From: Leptodontidium sp. MPI-SDFR-AT-0119
Lineage: Eukaryota > Ascomycota > Leotiomycetes > Helotiales > Leptodontidiaceae
NCBI GenBank assembly: GCA_020726505.1
Contig: JAHLEZ010000010.1
Span: 868,001 to 932,000 of the forward strand
Direction: 5' to 3'
Length of the DNA stretch: 64,000 nt
The position numbers and the translations under genes were made by a program. Below the pieces are notes generated by a model. It saw only the letters and a program-made list of their open reading frames with translations, searched no databases and was not told where the DNA came from. Below, one piece after another: positions 23,976 through 36,437 of the stretch (positions are counted from its first letter, which is position 1; every line of letters starts with the position of its first letter).

Positions 23976-24795
23976 GGTGAAGGTTCGAATTGTTGAGAAG
24001 CAGGGCCCGTTTGTTGTTTCGATGGCGTCGGACTCGGACGGACGTCAACAAGCTGCGCTGCGGGGCGTGTCATCTCATCTCATCTCCTCCCTCCTCCTGT
24101 CGGTCGTCCTCAGATCGCTTTTGAACTCCACACGACCTGGCCTTGCCGTTATTGATGTTTAATCCGGGCCTAGGTTGCTCGGAGATATTCCCGAATATAA
24201 CCGAGCATCTGTGGGTTCATCTCATCGAGCAAGCCCGCCGCCCACCCCCTGACACAACCGAAACCCCTGAGCCATGCTTAAATCAATGCGGTCACATTCG
24301 TCACAGAGTGAAACGAATCCCAGAACAAGTACAGATTCAGAACGAAGATACGAGGCTGCTTGATTATGCAAATCGACACAACACGATTACGATTAGTGCG
24401 GCTAGTCCAAACAACGAAGCCGATGAAAACAATGCAGGGGCGATACGGAAGCAGGACGAGGACGAACGGGATATGGAGAATGTAATCATTTCTCAAAAGC
24501 AACAAAACTCTCTATCGTACAAGACCGCCAAGATTTCTTCAACTTTACCTCCACTTTTCTGTATAAACGTTCATCTCCAAAGCAGCAACGACGAAACATC
24601 ACACCTAGAACAGAAGCGCACCAATCAATTTAAGAAAAACCGCCCATCGTTCAGTCCATCAGTCATGACGACATGAATCAGTCCAGACTCCTTCCTCCCC
24701 CAACTCCCACCTAATGCTTCAAAAGAATCAAACGTTCTCCACCGCCGCCCTTCAATCATTAAAATCCCGTACTGAAGAATAATTCTTGAAGACTC
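23976..24795. other. Intergenic, HTD2 promoter and Myb gene 3' flank
   Basis: A 177-codon plus-strand open frame (24143-24676) crosses this region. Its start context and composition look random, so I do not call it. Nothing else stands out. Confidence 0.5.
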
Positions 24796-25911
24796 CTAGT
24801 CGCATCGTTGCCCCATCTCAATACCGGCCATGACGATGTCGCGGGTGTCTCTTCGCTCCTCCATGCGCTTGATCATCTCACGCTCCTTTGGGCTGCGTGG
24901 GCTGGCATCCTGTAATATTGTTAGAATGAGATAAACCTGACTATGCAACGGGATGAAAACTTACAATGCCCAAGAGAGCAGAAATGCTGGTGGCGTTGGT
25001 CTTGTTCTCCTGAACGGGAGTTGGGAGTTGGTGCATGGGCTTTGGGTTGTATCCCTGGTAAGCACCATTGCGGACGGTCTGAGTATCGGGGGAGACACAT
25101 GGAGTTGGGGGAGCATTGGTTGAGATTCCTCGTTTCCATGTCTCCTCGAGCAAGAGGGGAGAAGCTCCTCCGCCGTATTCGGAGGCAATGACGCCCCAGA
25201 ATGAGGTACGGTGGGCCTCGTAGATTTGACGGAGACGCTCCTTGTCGACGTTGGAGATATTGACCTGGCTAGATGCAATATCACAGTCGAGACGGAGTGG
25301 TGGGTTGGCAGATGAGTCGGAAAGAGCACGACGAGGAGGAGATGGCTTGGGAAGGATGGCCACTGGGTGACCGAGGGTTCGTGGAGGGCTGTTGGAGTCG
25401 GATCGGTGCAGAAGGGTGGATGCGGAAGGGAGCTGAACGTGGACGGGTGATTGGGGTGAGTAGCTGTAGGTGGGTGGAGTAATGGGCTGCATGTTCTCAT
25501 TGATGGGAGATGGTATCGAGTGAGACATGACTGGGGAGTGAGCCACGGAACCAGCACCAGACGAGGTGACGGAGTTGGTTCGCTTGCGGCGATTGCTCCC
25601 GTGGGACAATTGATGATAGTGAAGGCGGCAAGCCAACTCGGTCTTCTTCAAGTGAGCGGCGATATGCTTGTAAGGCATCTTTTGGAGGCGCGTCTGAAGT
25701 AGATAAACTTCCTGCAAGCGACGTATTAGCGAGACCCAGCACAGCCGTGACTTTGCATTCGTACCTCATCCTCGCTCCAAGCTCTCCCTCCACCGGTTGA
25801 TGCCTGCTTTCTATTCTTCTGCACTCCATAGTCGTGTCGGTTGATGGCGTCGACTGGAGAGTAGTTGGATGGAGCCACATGGGCGGAGGTGTTCATTTGT
25901 GGGGAAGACAT
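24796..25911 (-). CDS. Single-repeat Myb/SANT-like DNA-binding protein, 335 aa
   Basis: Three exons: 25765-25911, 24965-25711, 24796-24909; 336 codons with stop. Residues about 43-85 form a SANT/Myb-like helix-turn-helix (RAWSEDEEVYLLQTRLQK followed by MPYKHIAAHLKKTELACRLH), completed across the first splice, and followed by a basic NRRKR patch (likely nuclear localisation). The middle is Ser/Pro-rich. A second short helical region (ISNVDKERLRQIYEAHRTSF) and a charged C-terminal helix (SPKEREMIKRMEERRDTRD) may mediate contacts. It is presumably a nuclear transcription regulator. It is transcribed away from an 8.6-kb gene desert whose other side carries another Myb-type gene. Confidence 0.88.
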
Positions 25912-28900
25912 GACAGTCGTTTATCGTTAAGTGATGGTGAAGTTTGGAATCTTCAAATTGTATTCTGAAAATAGACTTGTTGATCCAGCAAAAGTGACAA
26001 GAATCGAAGGGTTGTAAAGGGCAGGCCGAGGCTGCAGGTAGAATGTAATGTTTGGTCTGTCTGTCGAAGGTAGCGTAGATGTTGTGGAAAAAAAGTATGG
26101 ATATGAAGAGAATGGAATAAAGTTAAACAACGCTATAAACTACAGTAAAGAATGTAAGCAGCCAAGCCAGTTGGGCAATAAAAGAGAGTGTATTAGCTGC
26201 GGAACGGTGTAGTCGACGTCGAGTGTAGGAGAAAGAAAGAAAAGAAGACGAGACAAGGCGGGCCAGAGATCATATATGGAAGCATGGCCTTGCATGGGAT
26301 CATCTGGAGTATCCTGCTCCCGTAGCAGGTCGCGGCCGTGCATTTTTTTCCCTCTGAAGTTTGCCGGGGTGGAGGGGTGGCCGATGTTCTTGACGGTTTC
26401 TGATTATGCATGGCTTGATTTCACATCTTCTTTGGGATCCCCTCTTTTCGTCCCGTTTCTCTTCATACTGGCGTTTCTTGGTGACCGGGGGGAATGTTTG
26501 AGATGGCGGGGTGCTGCCTCTGGAATGTCACGGCTTCGCTGCTCGAGGGCTTCCAGCGGGCATTCCATGAAGCCATCACTGGATGGCTAAAGAGCTGGAA
26601 GCTGGAGTGTTCGACCGGCAATATGCGAAGCCCAGCACCATCGCCACAGAGCGCGGTGTTCGGCGGGAGGCAGCATAAATCCGTGTTGAATCTTGCAACA
26701 CACACAATTTAAGATTTCAAGTGTCGTGAAGAGGTGCAGGCTTCTGCGGCTGCAGTGGGTGTTATCCCTGCCCAGTCGAAACCCTCGCTTACGGAGAGCC
26801 CTGCAGCAGCTGTTTGGTGGGAGGGAGCGGAGGTAGTGCCCAAGCAATCGGCACCGAGGAGCTGAGGCACGAGCTCTGCGACTAATCAAGGGCTCTATCT
26901 GATGGAGCTGCCAGATCTGTCCGACTCATTGGACCGCTGGGTAGAAGCCTTCCCTCCAGAGTCTCCACAGCTGCACGATTGACACCGTGGTCAGATGTTG
27001 CGGCGCCTCTGTGGGCACTGGACAATGACGCTTACGGGCCTTGGGTGAGGCCGCCCAGGCTGGGGAGCGCTCTTGAATGGCTGAATTTGGCATCCGTTTC
27101 GCAGTTGGGACTGATTCGAAGCACAGAAGAAACATTGGGATAAGAATAGGACGGGAGAGGATAGGATAGGATAGGACAGGAAACGAGAGCGAACCCTCTC
27201 TCTGCAAGGCGTGCAAGGCGTTGTTGGCCTGGGAGGAGGCCGCCAATCGACAATATGCTCATCAATATGGCGGAGTCTTGGTTTGAACTGTCTCGTGAAG
27301 CTTATGACGCCGCTTTGGGGTCCTCGAATCAGGCCTCTTCGAATCCCCAAAAGGCCAAAGCTAGAATCTGGCCTGCAAAGGCAGCAGGTGTATCAAGATA
27401 CTTTAGAGCTTGTCGGTTGAACCGGGGTTTAAGACTCGACTCGTTGCTCGTTCATCCATCGGCTGGTCCGCTTGGGACCCATTATTATGAGTGCATCGTA
27501 TCGCCATCATCAATCAGCAGCATCACGACCACTGATTATTAGTACGGGGTTCGAATTATGTCTTGAGAGCAGATGCACCTGCTTCGACACTGCTGATGCT
27601 GACCTGTGTCATGACACAATGCTGCCCTGCGCTCTCTTGAGTCCGGAGTTCTTCCCTCTGTGAACCTTGGGGTGCATGACTGTGGGGAAGTGAAGCAAGC
27701 AGTGGCCAAGAAAACAGCATTCGAGAACGTCGTCGCCGGAGCTGTGCGGCAATATCGTCTTCGTCTCAACTTTCAACTGGTGGCGGCCGTCCTTGTCGAA
27801 CCAGCGACTGAAGAAACACGGTGATGTGATGGTGGCAAGTGAAGGTGTAGGCGGAGGTGCAGCCAGACGCGGTTGAGATTGCTGGTTATTCGGAAGGGGG
27901 AAGAACCGTTCGTCTCCTCGCTTGTGCTGTTCCATCATACACAACCATTTCAATTTCATTTTTCTGCAGCAACCAAGCAGCCTTACGCCGATACCTTACC
28001 ATCTCAACCCTCGAGGTCCTCGTATGCACGCTCTCCAGGACGCTCGTGGCGATCTGCCATCCGATCCCCTCGTCTCTTGTTCTGCTGGAAATCAAGGGTC
28101 CCCATTGAGCCGCCGCTGAATGCGTGGGACGTGGCGCGGATTCGCCAGCTCTCAAACACAGGACGTTCCGGCATCGTCTCGACCGAACATCACCAGGGGG
28201 CCACACCCAATTTCAACGCACATGGCATGAGGATCAACTCTTTACCGCTGTCACAGATTCCACAAACCCTCGGTATCGACAAGTGTTGAATGACGAATTG
28301 TGAGGGGCAGCAGGGTTCTATCTATGCGCTGTGTTTGATCCGATCTTGAGTGTGTTGCGTAGGTGGCCGAGGTGCTTGTTTACCATCTCTGTTTCCCTCG
28401 CATCCCATTTGGTGCGGGGATTTTCTCCTTCCGCGCATGTCCTTTCTGGTGATCTCGATGGGTTCTGAATCCTCCGCAGTTTTGCAAAAAGTGATTATCA
28501 ATAGAATGTTTCTGTTTCGAAACCCGCCTATTCGTCCTACTTGCTGTTTCTTAATCTTGCCCGGGAATTCCCTCATCCGAGGCAGGTTCGCGAGAGGCGA
28601 GCATGTTTGGAAGTCCCTACCTGAGCAACTCGAAACATTCTTTGCCATCACGTGTACTACGCAAGTGCTCTACATGTGACATTCTCAAACCTGTTCCTCG
28701 ACGTCAGGCTTTTTTGGAAGTCAGTGGTGAGTCAAGAGAGACGAATTCGTTGTTTTGTTTACGTGGTTCTTGAGTCTGAGAGCCATGCGAAGCATCGTTG
28801 CCTACGGGCCGCTTTGTTCCCGGAAGCAAATTTACAGTTTATTTCTACGACTTCTATTTGGCACGATCAATGGATGATGAGTGGCCTCAAAGGACTGCCA

Positions 28901-31593
28901 TTTGGAATCCAGTCTATGTCGAGTCATCGAACAAAGTCCTATTCTACACTTTGCTGTTCTTCGTGCAGCGTTTGCCGAAGTCGGAATAATCTGAAAGCTT
29001 TCAGTCTCGCGAAAGGTTTTCCCCAAGTGAAAGTCAATGAATTGTTCTGGCTGTCGGCCCATCCGCATCAAGGTCTTGAAGACCAGCTGACAACTTGGCA
29101 AGTCAGTGGAAGATATTTTGTATCGCGAGCGTGGATGTTCCTCCTTCAAGTGTTGCAAAATCATCCAAAGTCAACAAGAGTCATGGAACTCGCTGCCGAC
29201 CTATTTATGGATTTGACTGAGTCTCCAAGCAACTGGGCTCTCTTGACCTTCCGTCTCTCAAATATGCTCATGTGGTAGGCAACCAAGACGATACTTGCGA
29301 TCCGACTCATTACCACGTTGGACTGATCTGGTTGGTCATAGAATTTTCTGTCATTTCCAACATTGAAAGTTAGATTCAATTCCAAGTTGATTGCGTTTTG
29401 ATACTCAGATACCACGAGGGTTTAGTTTGTGGAGATTCAACACATTTCTATTCTGTTCACCCGAGATTTGGCACCGAAACCAAAAATATGAAAGGTATTT
29501 ATCATAATTCTCGTTGTGGAGGACCAGTATCTATATTTCATCAGCTAAGTATTTATCCAAATGCCGCCGATGTTAGGAAATGTAACGCGGAACGAAATTG
29601 GTCAAGCCCATTTTCCAGCCTTGTGCCAAAGATTGCACCACGGTCGTCCCAAGAAACCAGCAACCGGAGCCTGCCGCACAAGGATGTTTTCTTTCCATGT
29701 TCCCATACACTCGTCACGACATTCCCGTTTCAATTCCATGCGCCACGAAATAAACAAATCTGAAAACAGGTCCAAACTTTTCAAAGAACAGGGGAGATCA
29801 AACGACCAGGCTTCAGGTGCAGGCTTCGAGCTGTCTGCTCGTGTGTGAGCCTGCGAGGCCAAACTTCGGGGGTCCTCTTTCGTGTTTTCAGTTATGGCCA
29901 GGCAATGCCTGCGTGAAACATCCTGAGGAGGGAGGATGAATAAGCTTCAACAGACGAACTGTCGGCGAAAACCTTAAAAACACGCTCCTCGGGTTCCCAG
30001 CCGGATTGAGAAGTTTTCGCGTTCTCGGGAATCCACACCCGTCACGGACCAGGTCAGGGCTGCTCGGGCCGGCGAGCGAGCTCGGCATGCCTTCCACAAA
30101 GGGTTACAGTATGGTTGTCCAACGGATTTTCATTGAACATTATTGAAGAATTGGCTGAAGAATTGGCTGGCCAAGGAAGGATGACGCCGCCCTAGGAGCT
30201 TGTGATGAGTGAGGCCATCCATGTCTTGTTCGGCAGCTCCTGTCGAAAATATGTGTCAGTTTGGGGCCCTGCTTATCGGGCAATAAGAGTGAAATCGGCC
30301 TCGCATTTCCCTCGCCGATGAAGCCCATGCAGCTTCGGGCCGCAGAGATACATCAGCTCTTGTGCTTTGCTGTATTTAGATACATTCGTATCTTTGATCC
30401 CAATGTACCCAGTCCAGTGCAGCCCAGTGTCTTTCATGGCATGTCGGGGAGCGAGCGACTTACTGTAACTCTGTTGGTCCCAATTACGGGATTTCGCCTG
30501 ACCAACATTTGCACTTGCTCGTCTCCAATTCTGCCCCCCCCCCCGGCAGAAATCTTGGTACTCTGCGGCTACAGGCGTGTTGGGAATGATGTTCCTGTTA
30601 GTGATTAGGGACTTGGGCAGCTGAAAGAAAGGAAGCCCGTTATTGTCGGGATCGATATGATAGGCAGATACTTACCGGCCTACAGTACCTCAAGGTACTC
30701 ATGGCATGATGTCGATATGCAAAAGATAGAGCAGTGGAATGGTACTTGATCGGGGATCACCGTATGGCCTGCATGCATGGATGAATGATGGATGGGAAGG
30801 AAGGAAGGAGTGATGCAAGCAAGCAAGCATTATTCCGTTCGAGCACACATCACATCGAATTGGAAATAGCATCATAAAACGCCCTGCTATGATTTGATTG
30901 TTCGGCCAGAGATTATTCAAGACAGCGTAATCAAGCCCGGGTAGACCGCACCAGGTGTATTCTTCCAGACTTCACTTCAGTTGGCCGCCTATCTGCTCGT
31001 TTAATATTGCTTTATTTTGTGTTTATTTCTGTTGCTGTTTGCTATTGTCAGGAGGTCCGTCCGCAACAATGTACAGGTACTTCGAGGGGCTTCAGGCGCT
31101 TCGAGTCCAGTTCAGTTCATGCATATCACATCACGGATTTCCCCATGCCATGGGCCAGCACCCCTGGCTCGTGGCTCGTTGTTTCTTCCAAACAGAACAC
31201 CCAAACCCAACGCCGAACAGTCAGCACAGCACAGACAGGCAAGCACCGCCGCAGATGGATGGCACAGACAATCAATGGAGGAACTTACCAGGTAGTTCGC
31301 AATTTTCTCTCCTATCTCCCGCCCTCTCGCAGCTGCGCATATCTCCACTACATGTTTGCATAGACATCAAATTTCAAATGGCTCCAACTCCAAGACCGCA
31401 GCCGTCATCTCGCTCACGGACTCTATTGAGTCGCAGTCGCCATCATCGTCGATCATCCGGGATCATGTCTTAATCAAGATATCAGATTCCAGATCTGATC
31501 CTCCATCTCAATGCGCCCCGCGTATCACGCGGTTACAAGCAATTTGGCAATACTCTAGCGGACAAGCAGCCTCAAAGAGCTTAAAGACCAGGT

Positions 31594-31620
31594 AGGGAGG
31601 GAGGGAGGGAGGAAGGAAGG
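31594..31620. repeat. (GGGA)n/(GGAA)n purine repeat
   Basis: Uninterrupted purine tract made of GGGA units turning into GGAA units. Confidence 0.85.
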
Positions 31621-31908
31621 TAAGGATGGAGCACGCAGGGCAGGGCAGGGAAGGGGAAGCCAACGGTAGCGTCCGCGATGGAGAGAAAGTTTGGAGAGCC
31701 AGGATGAGGATCAACATTGGCTTATTGGCTTGCTCCCCTACGGCGTGCGGCGTGCGCTGTATGTACAGGCTGGCTGCTTGCGACATAAAATAAATTAATG
31801 AGTGCAGGGCTGGGATGAAGCGCGATTACCCCGCGATTTACTACGTTAGGTCTGAAAGCTGGTCCTTCATGCACCTTGCCCACCATATCCATATCCATAT
31901 CCACATCA

Positions 31909-31932
31909 CCCCCCCCCCCCCCCCCCCCCCCC
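31909..31932. repeat. Poly-C homopolymer (about 24 nt)
   Basis: Run of about 24 C on the plus strand preceded by three CATATC units. Exact length is uncertain in any sequencing read-out of such a run. Confidence 0.9.
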
Positions 31933-33186
31933 AGCCGAGTACTTCTTTTTTTGTACTGCACTGTACTGTATGTATGGCCTGCAGAGCACACCAGCAAGCA
32001 TCATCTGCAAGACTTCTCGGAGCTGCCATCAGGATTTGGCTACACTGGGCTCCACCCTCCAATCACGGCGACGGCGTGCTCTGGGGGAGCGCTCATCTCC
32101 ATGCAAGATACTCGAGAAAAAGCAAAGCTAACTTACAGTACCGCAGGCATAAAAACCAGGCTTGACTGACCCAGCCCTTGCTTGCTTCTTGCTTGGGGCT
32201 TGGTTCTGCCCTTCTCTCCATTCCTACTACCCTTCATTTCTTTCCCTGTCCAGTGATATATTATTTCCATGCTAGGCCTAGCTTTGTTGCCCCAGTACTT
32301 GCTTTCTCAAAACAGTGACTTAGTAAATCAGTAGGCGACGGCGACTCGAGCCGGGCTTGTGCAACGACGACAAGTGCCACTTCCACCGCACCGTCAATGC
32401 AGGAAATTGCAGATGCACCGATACAGCGATGCACTGACGCAGCCCGACGTGATGGACTCAACTATCGGCCCCCATCCGTACCCGTGGCCGTAGCCGTACC
32501 GCGTTCTACCGTCCCAGCTGTATGGCTTGTGGGATGATGGTGGCCCGGTACTTAGCTCAGTACTCTGCAATGTGCGAAAGGATGCACAGTACGACTACTA
32601 CAACAACTGCCTCATACGGTGCGATGTGTTGTGTTGTGTGATGTGGCTGTACACTAGGTACTCGTCGTACGCTCCGTAGTGCTTCCGTCTCCACTGTACT
32701 TTTGTTGGTACTTTGCTTTGCCTTGGTTTGCCGCGTGCCAGCGATGCTTTATTGTCCGTCCGGTGGCTCGTTTAAAGTAGCTCGACCTGGAGATTAGTTT
32801 CAAGCGGCTATCTTTGACCCCCCTGGGCATTGATGAGCACTGAACAGCTGGAGGAGCGTGAGCCAGGTCCTAGGCCAGCTGCTGGTCCTGGTCCTGGTCG
32901 TTCGTGCCTGGTCCTTGTTTGTTCAAACAATGCCAAAGCTCCGTCCGGCAAACATGAGCTTAAACTGTCCTCGTCTGACAGCGCCGTCTCTTCACAGTCC
33001 CTTTTGGGCGGTTCTCACCCGCCACTACTGCCTGCGCCAGCCAGCTAATGTACGGGAAAGTACTTGCTTTATGCTGCTGCTGGCTTTGACTCCTCCTGTC
33101 CTAGCTACGGTAGCACACGCCTGAATTTGCTGCTTAAACGCAGGCTTGGGGCTGGCGATCCTCACTGGAGAGCCAACAAGATGTCA

Positions 33187-33229
33187 CCCACACCCACACC
33201 CACACACACCACACTACACCACACCTCGA
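33187..33229. repeat. (ACCC/ACAC)n repeat
   Basis: Degenerate CA-rich tandem repeat in the gene desert. Confidence 0.85.
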
Positions 33230-33313
33230 ATATCCTCGCCCTCCCTTTCCTCCTCTTTCCCGCAGCTGCGGTTACGGTTGCATTTGCATCTGCATCTGCA
33301 TGCTTTTGCAGCC

Positions 33314-33346
33314 GACAAACAGACAGACAGATAGACAGACAGACAA

Positions 33347-33398
<52 letters not shown>

Positions 33399-33419
33399 GC
33401 AGGCAGGCAGGCAGACAGA
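33314..33419. repeat. (GACA)n microsatellite, about 106 bp
   Basis: More than 25 tetranucleotide units of GACA with interspersed AACA and, at the right end, GGCA variants. It is open in several frames on both strands, which creates artificial ORFs. Confidence 0.95.
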
Positions 33420-33894
33420 AAGTAGTCACAGTTCAAGCTATGAAGATGCAGGGAATACTGTGCTGTCCGGGAGAGGTGTTCCCAGCGGACCAGCGTCCAG
33501 TTATGCAGAGCTGTCCTGCAATTTAGAGACCAAGACTCGCCAGAGAAGGGTATCTCCGGACATGTGGCGTCAAGCACATGTCTAGGGAAGACTAGGAGAG
33601 TGAGTACTGTACATGATTGCTACCGGCCAGTACGTACTCAACTGAACTAGAACCAGAGCGAGTCCAACCCCGCAGAGGGGGGGCTGACTAGCTGACTACT
33701 GCGATGACAGTTCGAGGCACTCAGATCTACTGGCGGGCAGCATGCAAGCCTTGTCCACAAGGCGTTCTCGGGGTCAATGACAGCCCCCTCCCTACTCTCC
33801 AAGGGCCGCCTCCCTACAGCTCCCCTCCTACCTACCGACCACCCCCCCCAGTACCCAAGTTCCTACCCTGTCCTGTCATGGGCTTTCCTGCCGC

Positions 33895-33958
33895 TCAAGG
33901 TCAAGGTCAAGGTCACTTACTTACTCACTCACTCACTCACTCACTGACTGACTGACTG
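33895..33958. repeat. (AAGGTC)n followed by (ACTC/ACTG)n
   Basis: Three AAGGTC hexamers run directly into ACTT, ACTC and ACTG tetranucleotides. Confidence 0.85.
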
Positions 33959-34538
33959 CAAGTACACAAGTACGCAAGTACCGTGGGCCGGATCGAGACA
34001 GGCATTGATTAGCTATTTACGCCATCTTCCTTCCCTGCAACTCTTTTTCAATGACATCTCTTTCGAGCCAACTGCATGTACTGACGGCGTACTCTACTTA
34101 ATGCCCGCTAGTTGCCCAGAAGTCATCAGATCACTGAAAGTACTTTAGATCCTTCCATCTCATATGCACCGTCATCTCTCTCTCTACGTACTTGTATGAG
34201 AGACTGGTCCTTTTTCTTCATTTCTCTTCCGGCTCCTCGCGGCCGTTGTACCTCCTCCCAGCTTCATCGGTCTGCGGCGAGATATGCAGGAAAGGGGTGT
34301 CAGCCTCGTTGACTACCTACATACACTCGATTCAAAGTACCGAGCAACTCACAGTACATGACTTCGCAAGTATCTTTGTACCTACACCCCAGCAACCTCA
34401 ACACGGCAACCTCAACCAATCCCACACGCGATCAGGCCGGAGGACTCGCGCAACAACTTGGACCCTTCCTCCCGCACTCTTAAATTTCTTTTCACTTCAA
34501 TATCAGACAACTGCGCATCACTCCCTTATCTGTCGCCA

Positions 34539-35344
34539 ATGTCGAAACGAGCAGACCGAACTGAATTCGACGCCGCTCCGGGATCATCACCTTCACATAC
34601 ACGTCCGATTGCGGCCGACAACACCGTAAAGTCAGAAACCTCGCCAGCGCGGAAGAGACGCGCTTCAGGAACAGCCTCAGCATCAGTACCAATGTCAGGT
34701 TCATCTAGCTCGGCAGCAGCGCCGGCGGCGGTTGGTTCCAATGAGCCCAGTATGACAGATTCACCTATGGGTCCTCCACCAGCAAAGAAGAGTAGAACCA
34801 ATACTCCATGGACTCCAGCTGAAGAGCAGAGGTTGAAGACCATGAGGGACGCGGGCAATAGTTGGGCAGACATTGCAAAGGTAAGAAAGCACCTGAGTTC
34901 CACCTCTGAAGAAGACAACTAACGCCAGAGGGTTTAAAGACATTTCCAGCCCGAACGGAAGGCAGCGTGAAGAAGCATTGGTACAAGGTAAATTTCCCTC
35001 CCCTGTCTTGGTCCTACCAACGACTCCTCAAGAGTATGTTCTTTCCGGACATCAGTTCCTAGTATTGGGTAACGGTGGCAGTTGAGAGGATATTCCTGGG
35101 GCCCTAGGAAGACCTTTGCTAAAAAGCAGCAGGATATGCATTATGCAGAGTTTGCGGAAGATGAGGTATGTCTGTCGTTGTTGCATATACTTCTAAGTGT
35201 CTGATGTTTAGGTAGAGCCAGGCCCTGCTTAATGCCATCAAAGAGTACGAGACAAACAAGTGGAAGGAGATTGGCAAGAAAGTCGGCAAGCCCGCTAAGG
35301 CATGCGAGCAGTACGCAAAGGAGCATTTCGCTGGCAAGATATAA
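34539..35344 (+). CDS. Small Myb-like protein with two SANT-like segments, 182 aa
   Basis: Four exons: 34539-34880, 34940-34987, 35130-35165, 35222-35344; 183 codons with stop. The N-terminal 85 residues are disordered with basic nuclear-localisation patches (KRRASG, PPAKKSR). The first SANT-like unit (TPWTPAEEQRLKTMRDAGNS...TFPARTEGSVKKHWYKDMHY) is assembled across two introns. The second (ALLNAIKEYETNKWKEIGKK, then VGKPAKACEQYAKEHF) ends the protein. Both have the Trp spacing and helix pattern of Myb repeats, so DNA binding is likely. Exon 3 could start three bases later (one Gln less); intron 2 (142 nt) is the least certain. The gene is isolated between two long gaps. Confidence 0.83.
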
Positions 35345-35979
35345 ACCCATGGTGGCAGGCGAAGAGACGACGAAAGAGCTTCCGGGTGCCTAGAGAATTC
35401 GACTTACACCACTACCCGACCTTTTTTGGAAGCTCGGCTCGCCTTCGTACAAGCTTAACCTATCACCTCACTCAACTTCAACACAAATCTCACCCTTCAT
35501 CCAAGGCTTCTTCGCAAAGTCTTCTCCTTCCCTCCCTCCATCCATCTTCCTCCCTCCCTTCCTTTCCTTGCATACAACACTCGGGGGCATCGTGCGGCCG
35601 CATTTGGCTGGCGTAGGCGGATACTTCACTTCTTCTATTCTGGCGGGCGTCGACGACACCTCTCTCGCTCGCGTACGTCCTCTTGATTCCAAAAAGGTTT
35701 CTCTTCGATTTTTCGGTGGGTTTGGGTAGGGATTTCCTGTGATTGTGGACGGGGGTTGGGATGGGTTCATTTCTATTTGAATGTATGTGGCTGATGATAG
35801 GATGTGAAGTGGCCTTTGTTTTCCTGGTTCTGGGGTGGATTCATAGGGTTACGGTTACGGTTTGGGATGGGGATTTGATTTGACTTGACTTGATTTACGT
35901 TGGAACTGAATTGAATTGAACTGGACTGGACGGTACGGGACTGGATTGCGTTGGTATCTTTTTCTTTCTTGACACGATA

Positions 35980-36007
35980 GGGGGGGGGGGGGGGGGGGGG
36001 GGGGGGG
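35980..36007. repeat. Poly-G homopolymer (about 28 nt)
   Basis: About 28 consecutive G on the plus strand, 636 bp after the small Myb gene. Such a run can form G-quadruplexes and is error-prone in sequencing. Confidence 0.9.
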
Positions 36008-36412
36008 TTGAATACCCAATGGAATAAAATGCGAAATGCGCGCGCGTCGGGAATGATACCTTTAAATCGATGATTTACAAAATGGGGTTGTGCTGGCTTC
36101 CTTTCTATGCATTGAGAAACGAGCGAGAGAGTGAGGGAGTGAGTGAGTGGGTGAATTGACTTTCGAGAAAGTACTGTGCTCTGTACTATCCCAAATACCA
36201 CTGACCACCAACCAGGGATCAAGGTTCTAATTCAATCCAATCTGACAAGGCATGGAGAGACAGGGCTGTAGCAAGCATTTCCGCATCGCATCGTATCACA
36301 TCACATCTCGTCACATCTCCTCGCATTGCAGCACGTTCGCTGTCAGACTCGATACGGTTCGGCGTCGGGAAAGTATGTTAAGTTGTGCCCAAGTTGATAA
36401 TGGCATTGTTTC

Positions 36413-36437
36413 CCGAGAACGAGAAGCTCGTTCTCGG
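36413..36437. repeat. Perfect 11-bp inverted repeat with 3-nt loop
   Basis: CCGAGAACGAG (36413-36423) pairs perfectly with CTCGTTCTCGG (36427-36437), loop AAG. It is directly followed by further TTCTCG direct repeats up to about 36451. Confidence 0.9.

Larger units (their letters stand above)
25912..34538. other. 8.6-kb gene desert between two divergent Myb-type genes
   Basis: All open frames here are short, start mostly at non-ATG codons, and show no domain or consistent codon bias. The longest (28652-29278, 208 codons) looks random. Composition stays near that of the genes, so this is not a RIP-degraded transposon block. The right half (about 30.5-34.0 kb) is packed with simple repeats: C runs, GGGA, ACCC, GACA and ACTC arrays, and many AGTAC words. 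The region can hold long leaders, enhancer-like sites or non-coding RNAs for the two flanking regulators; none can be placed from sequence alone. Confidence 0.6.

Noticed and set aside
24143..24676. 177-codon plus-strand ORF between HTD2 and the Myb gene
   Set aside because: Non-ATG start in frame context and no family-like pattern; it lies in the HTD2 promoter.
28652..29278. 208-codon plus-strand ORF, longest in the gene desert
   Set aside because: It starts at GTG, has no recognisable motif, random-looking composition and no intron-linked partners.
30955..31473. 172-codon plus-strand ORF
   Set aside because: Non-ATG start and overlapping open frames in other phases; no domain.
33314..33419. 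CRISPR-like or minisatellite gene encoding Cys/Leu/Ser/Val repeats
   Set aside because: It is a plain tetranucleotide microsatellite open in several frames; no spacers.
25912..34538. Decayed transposon in the gene desert
   Set aside because: No RT, integrase or transposase fragments, no long terminal or inverted repeats, and no RIP-like AT bias were visible.
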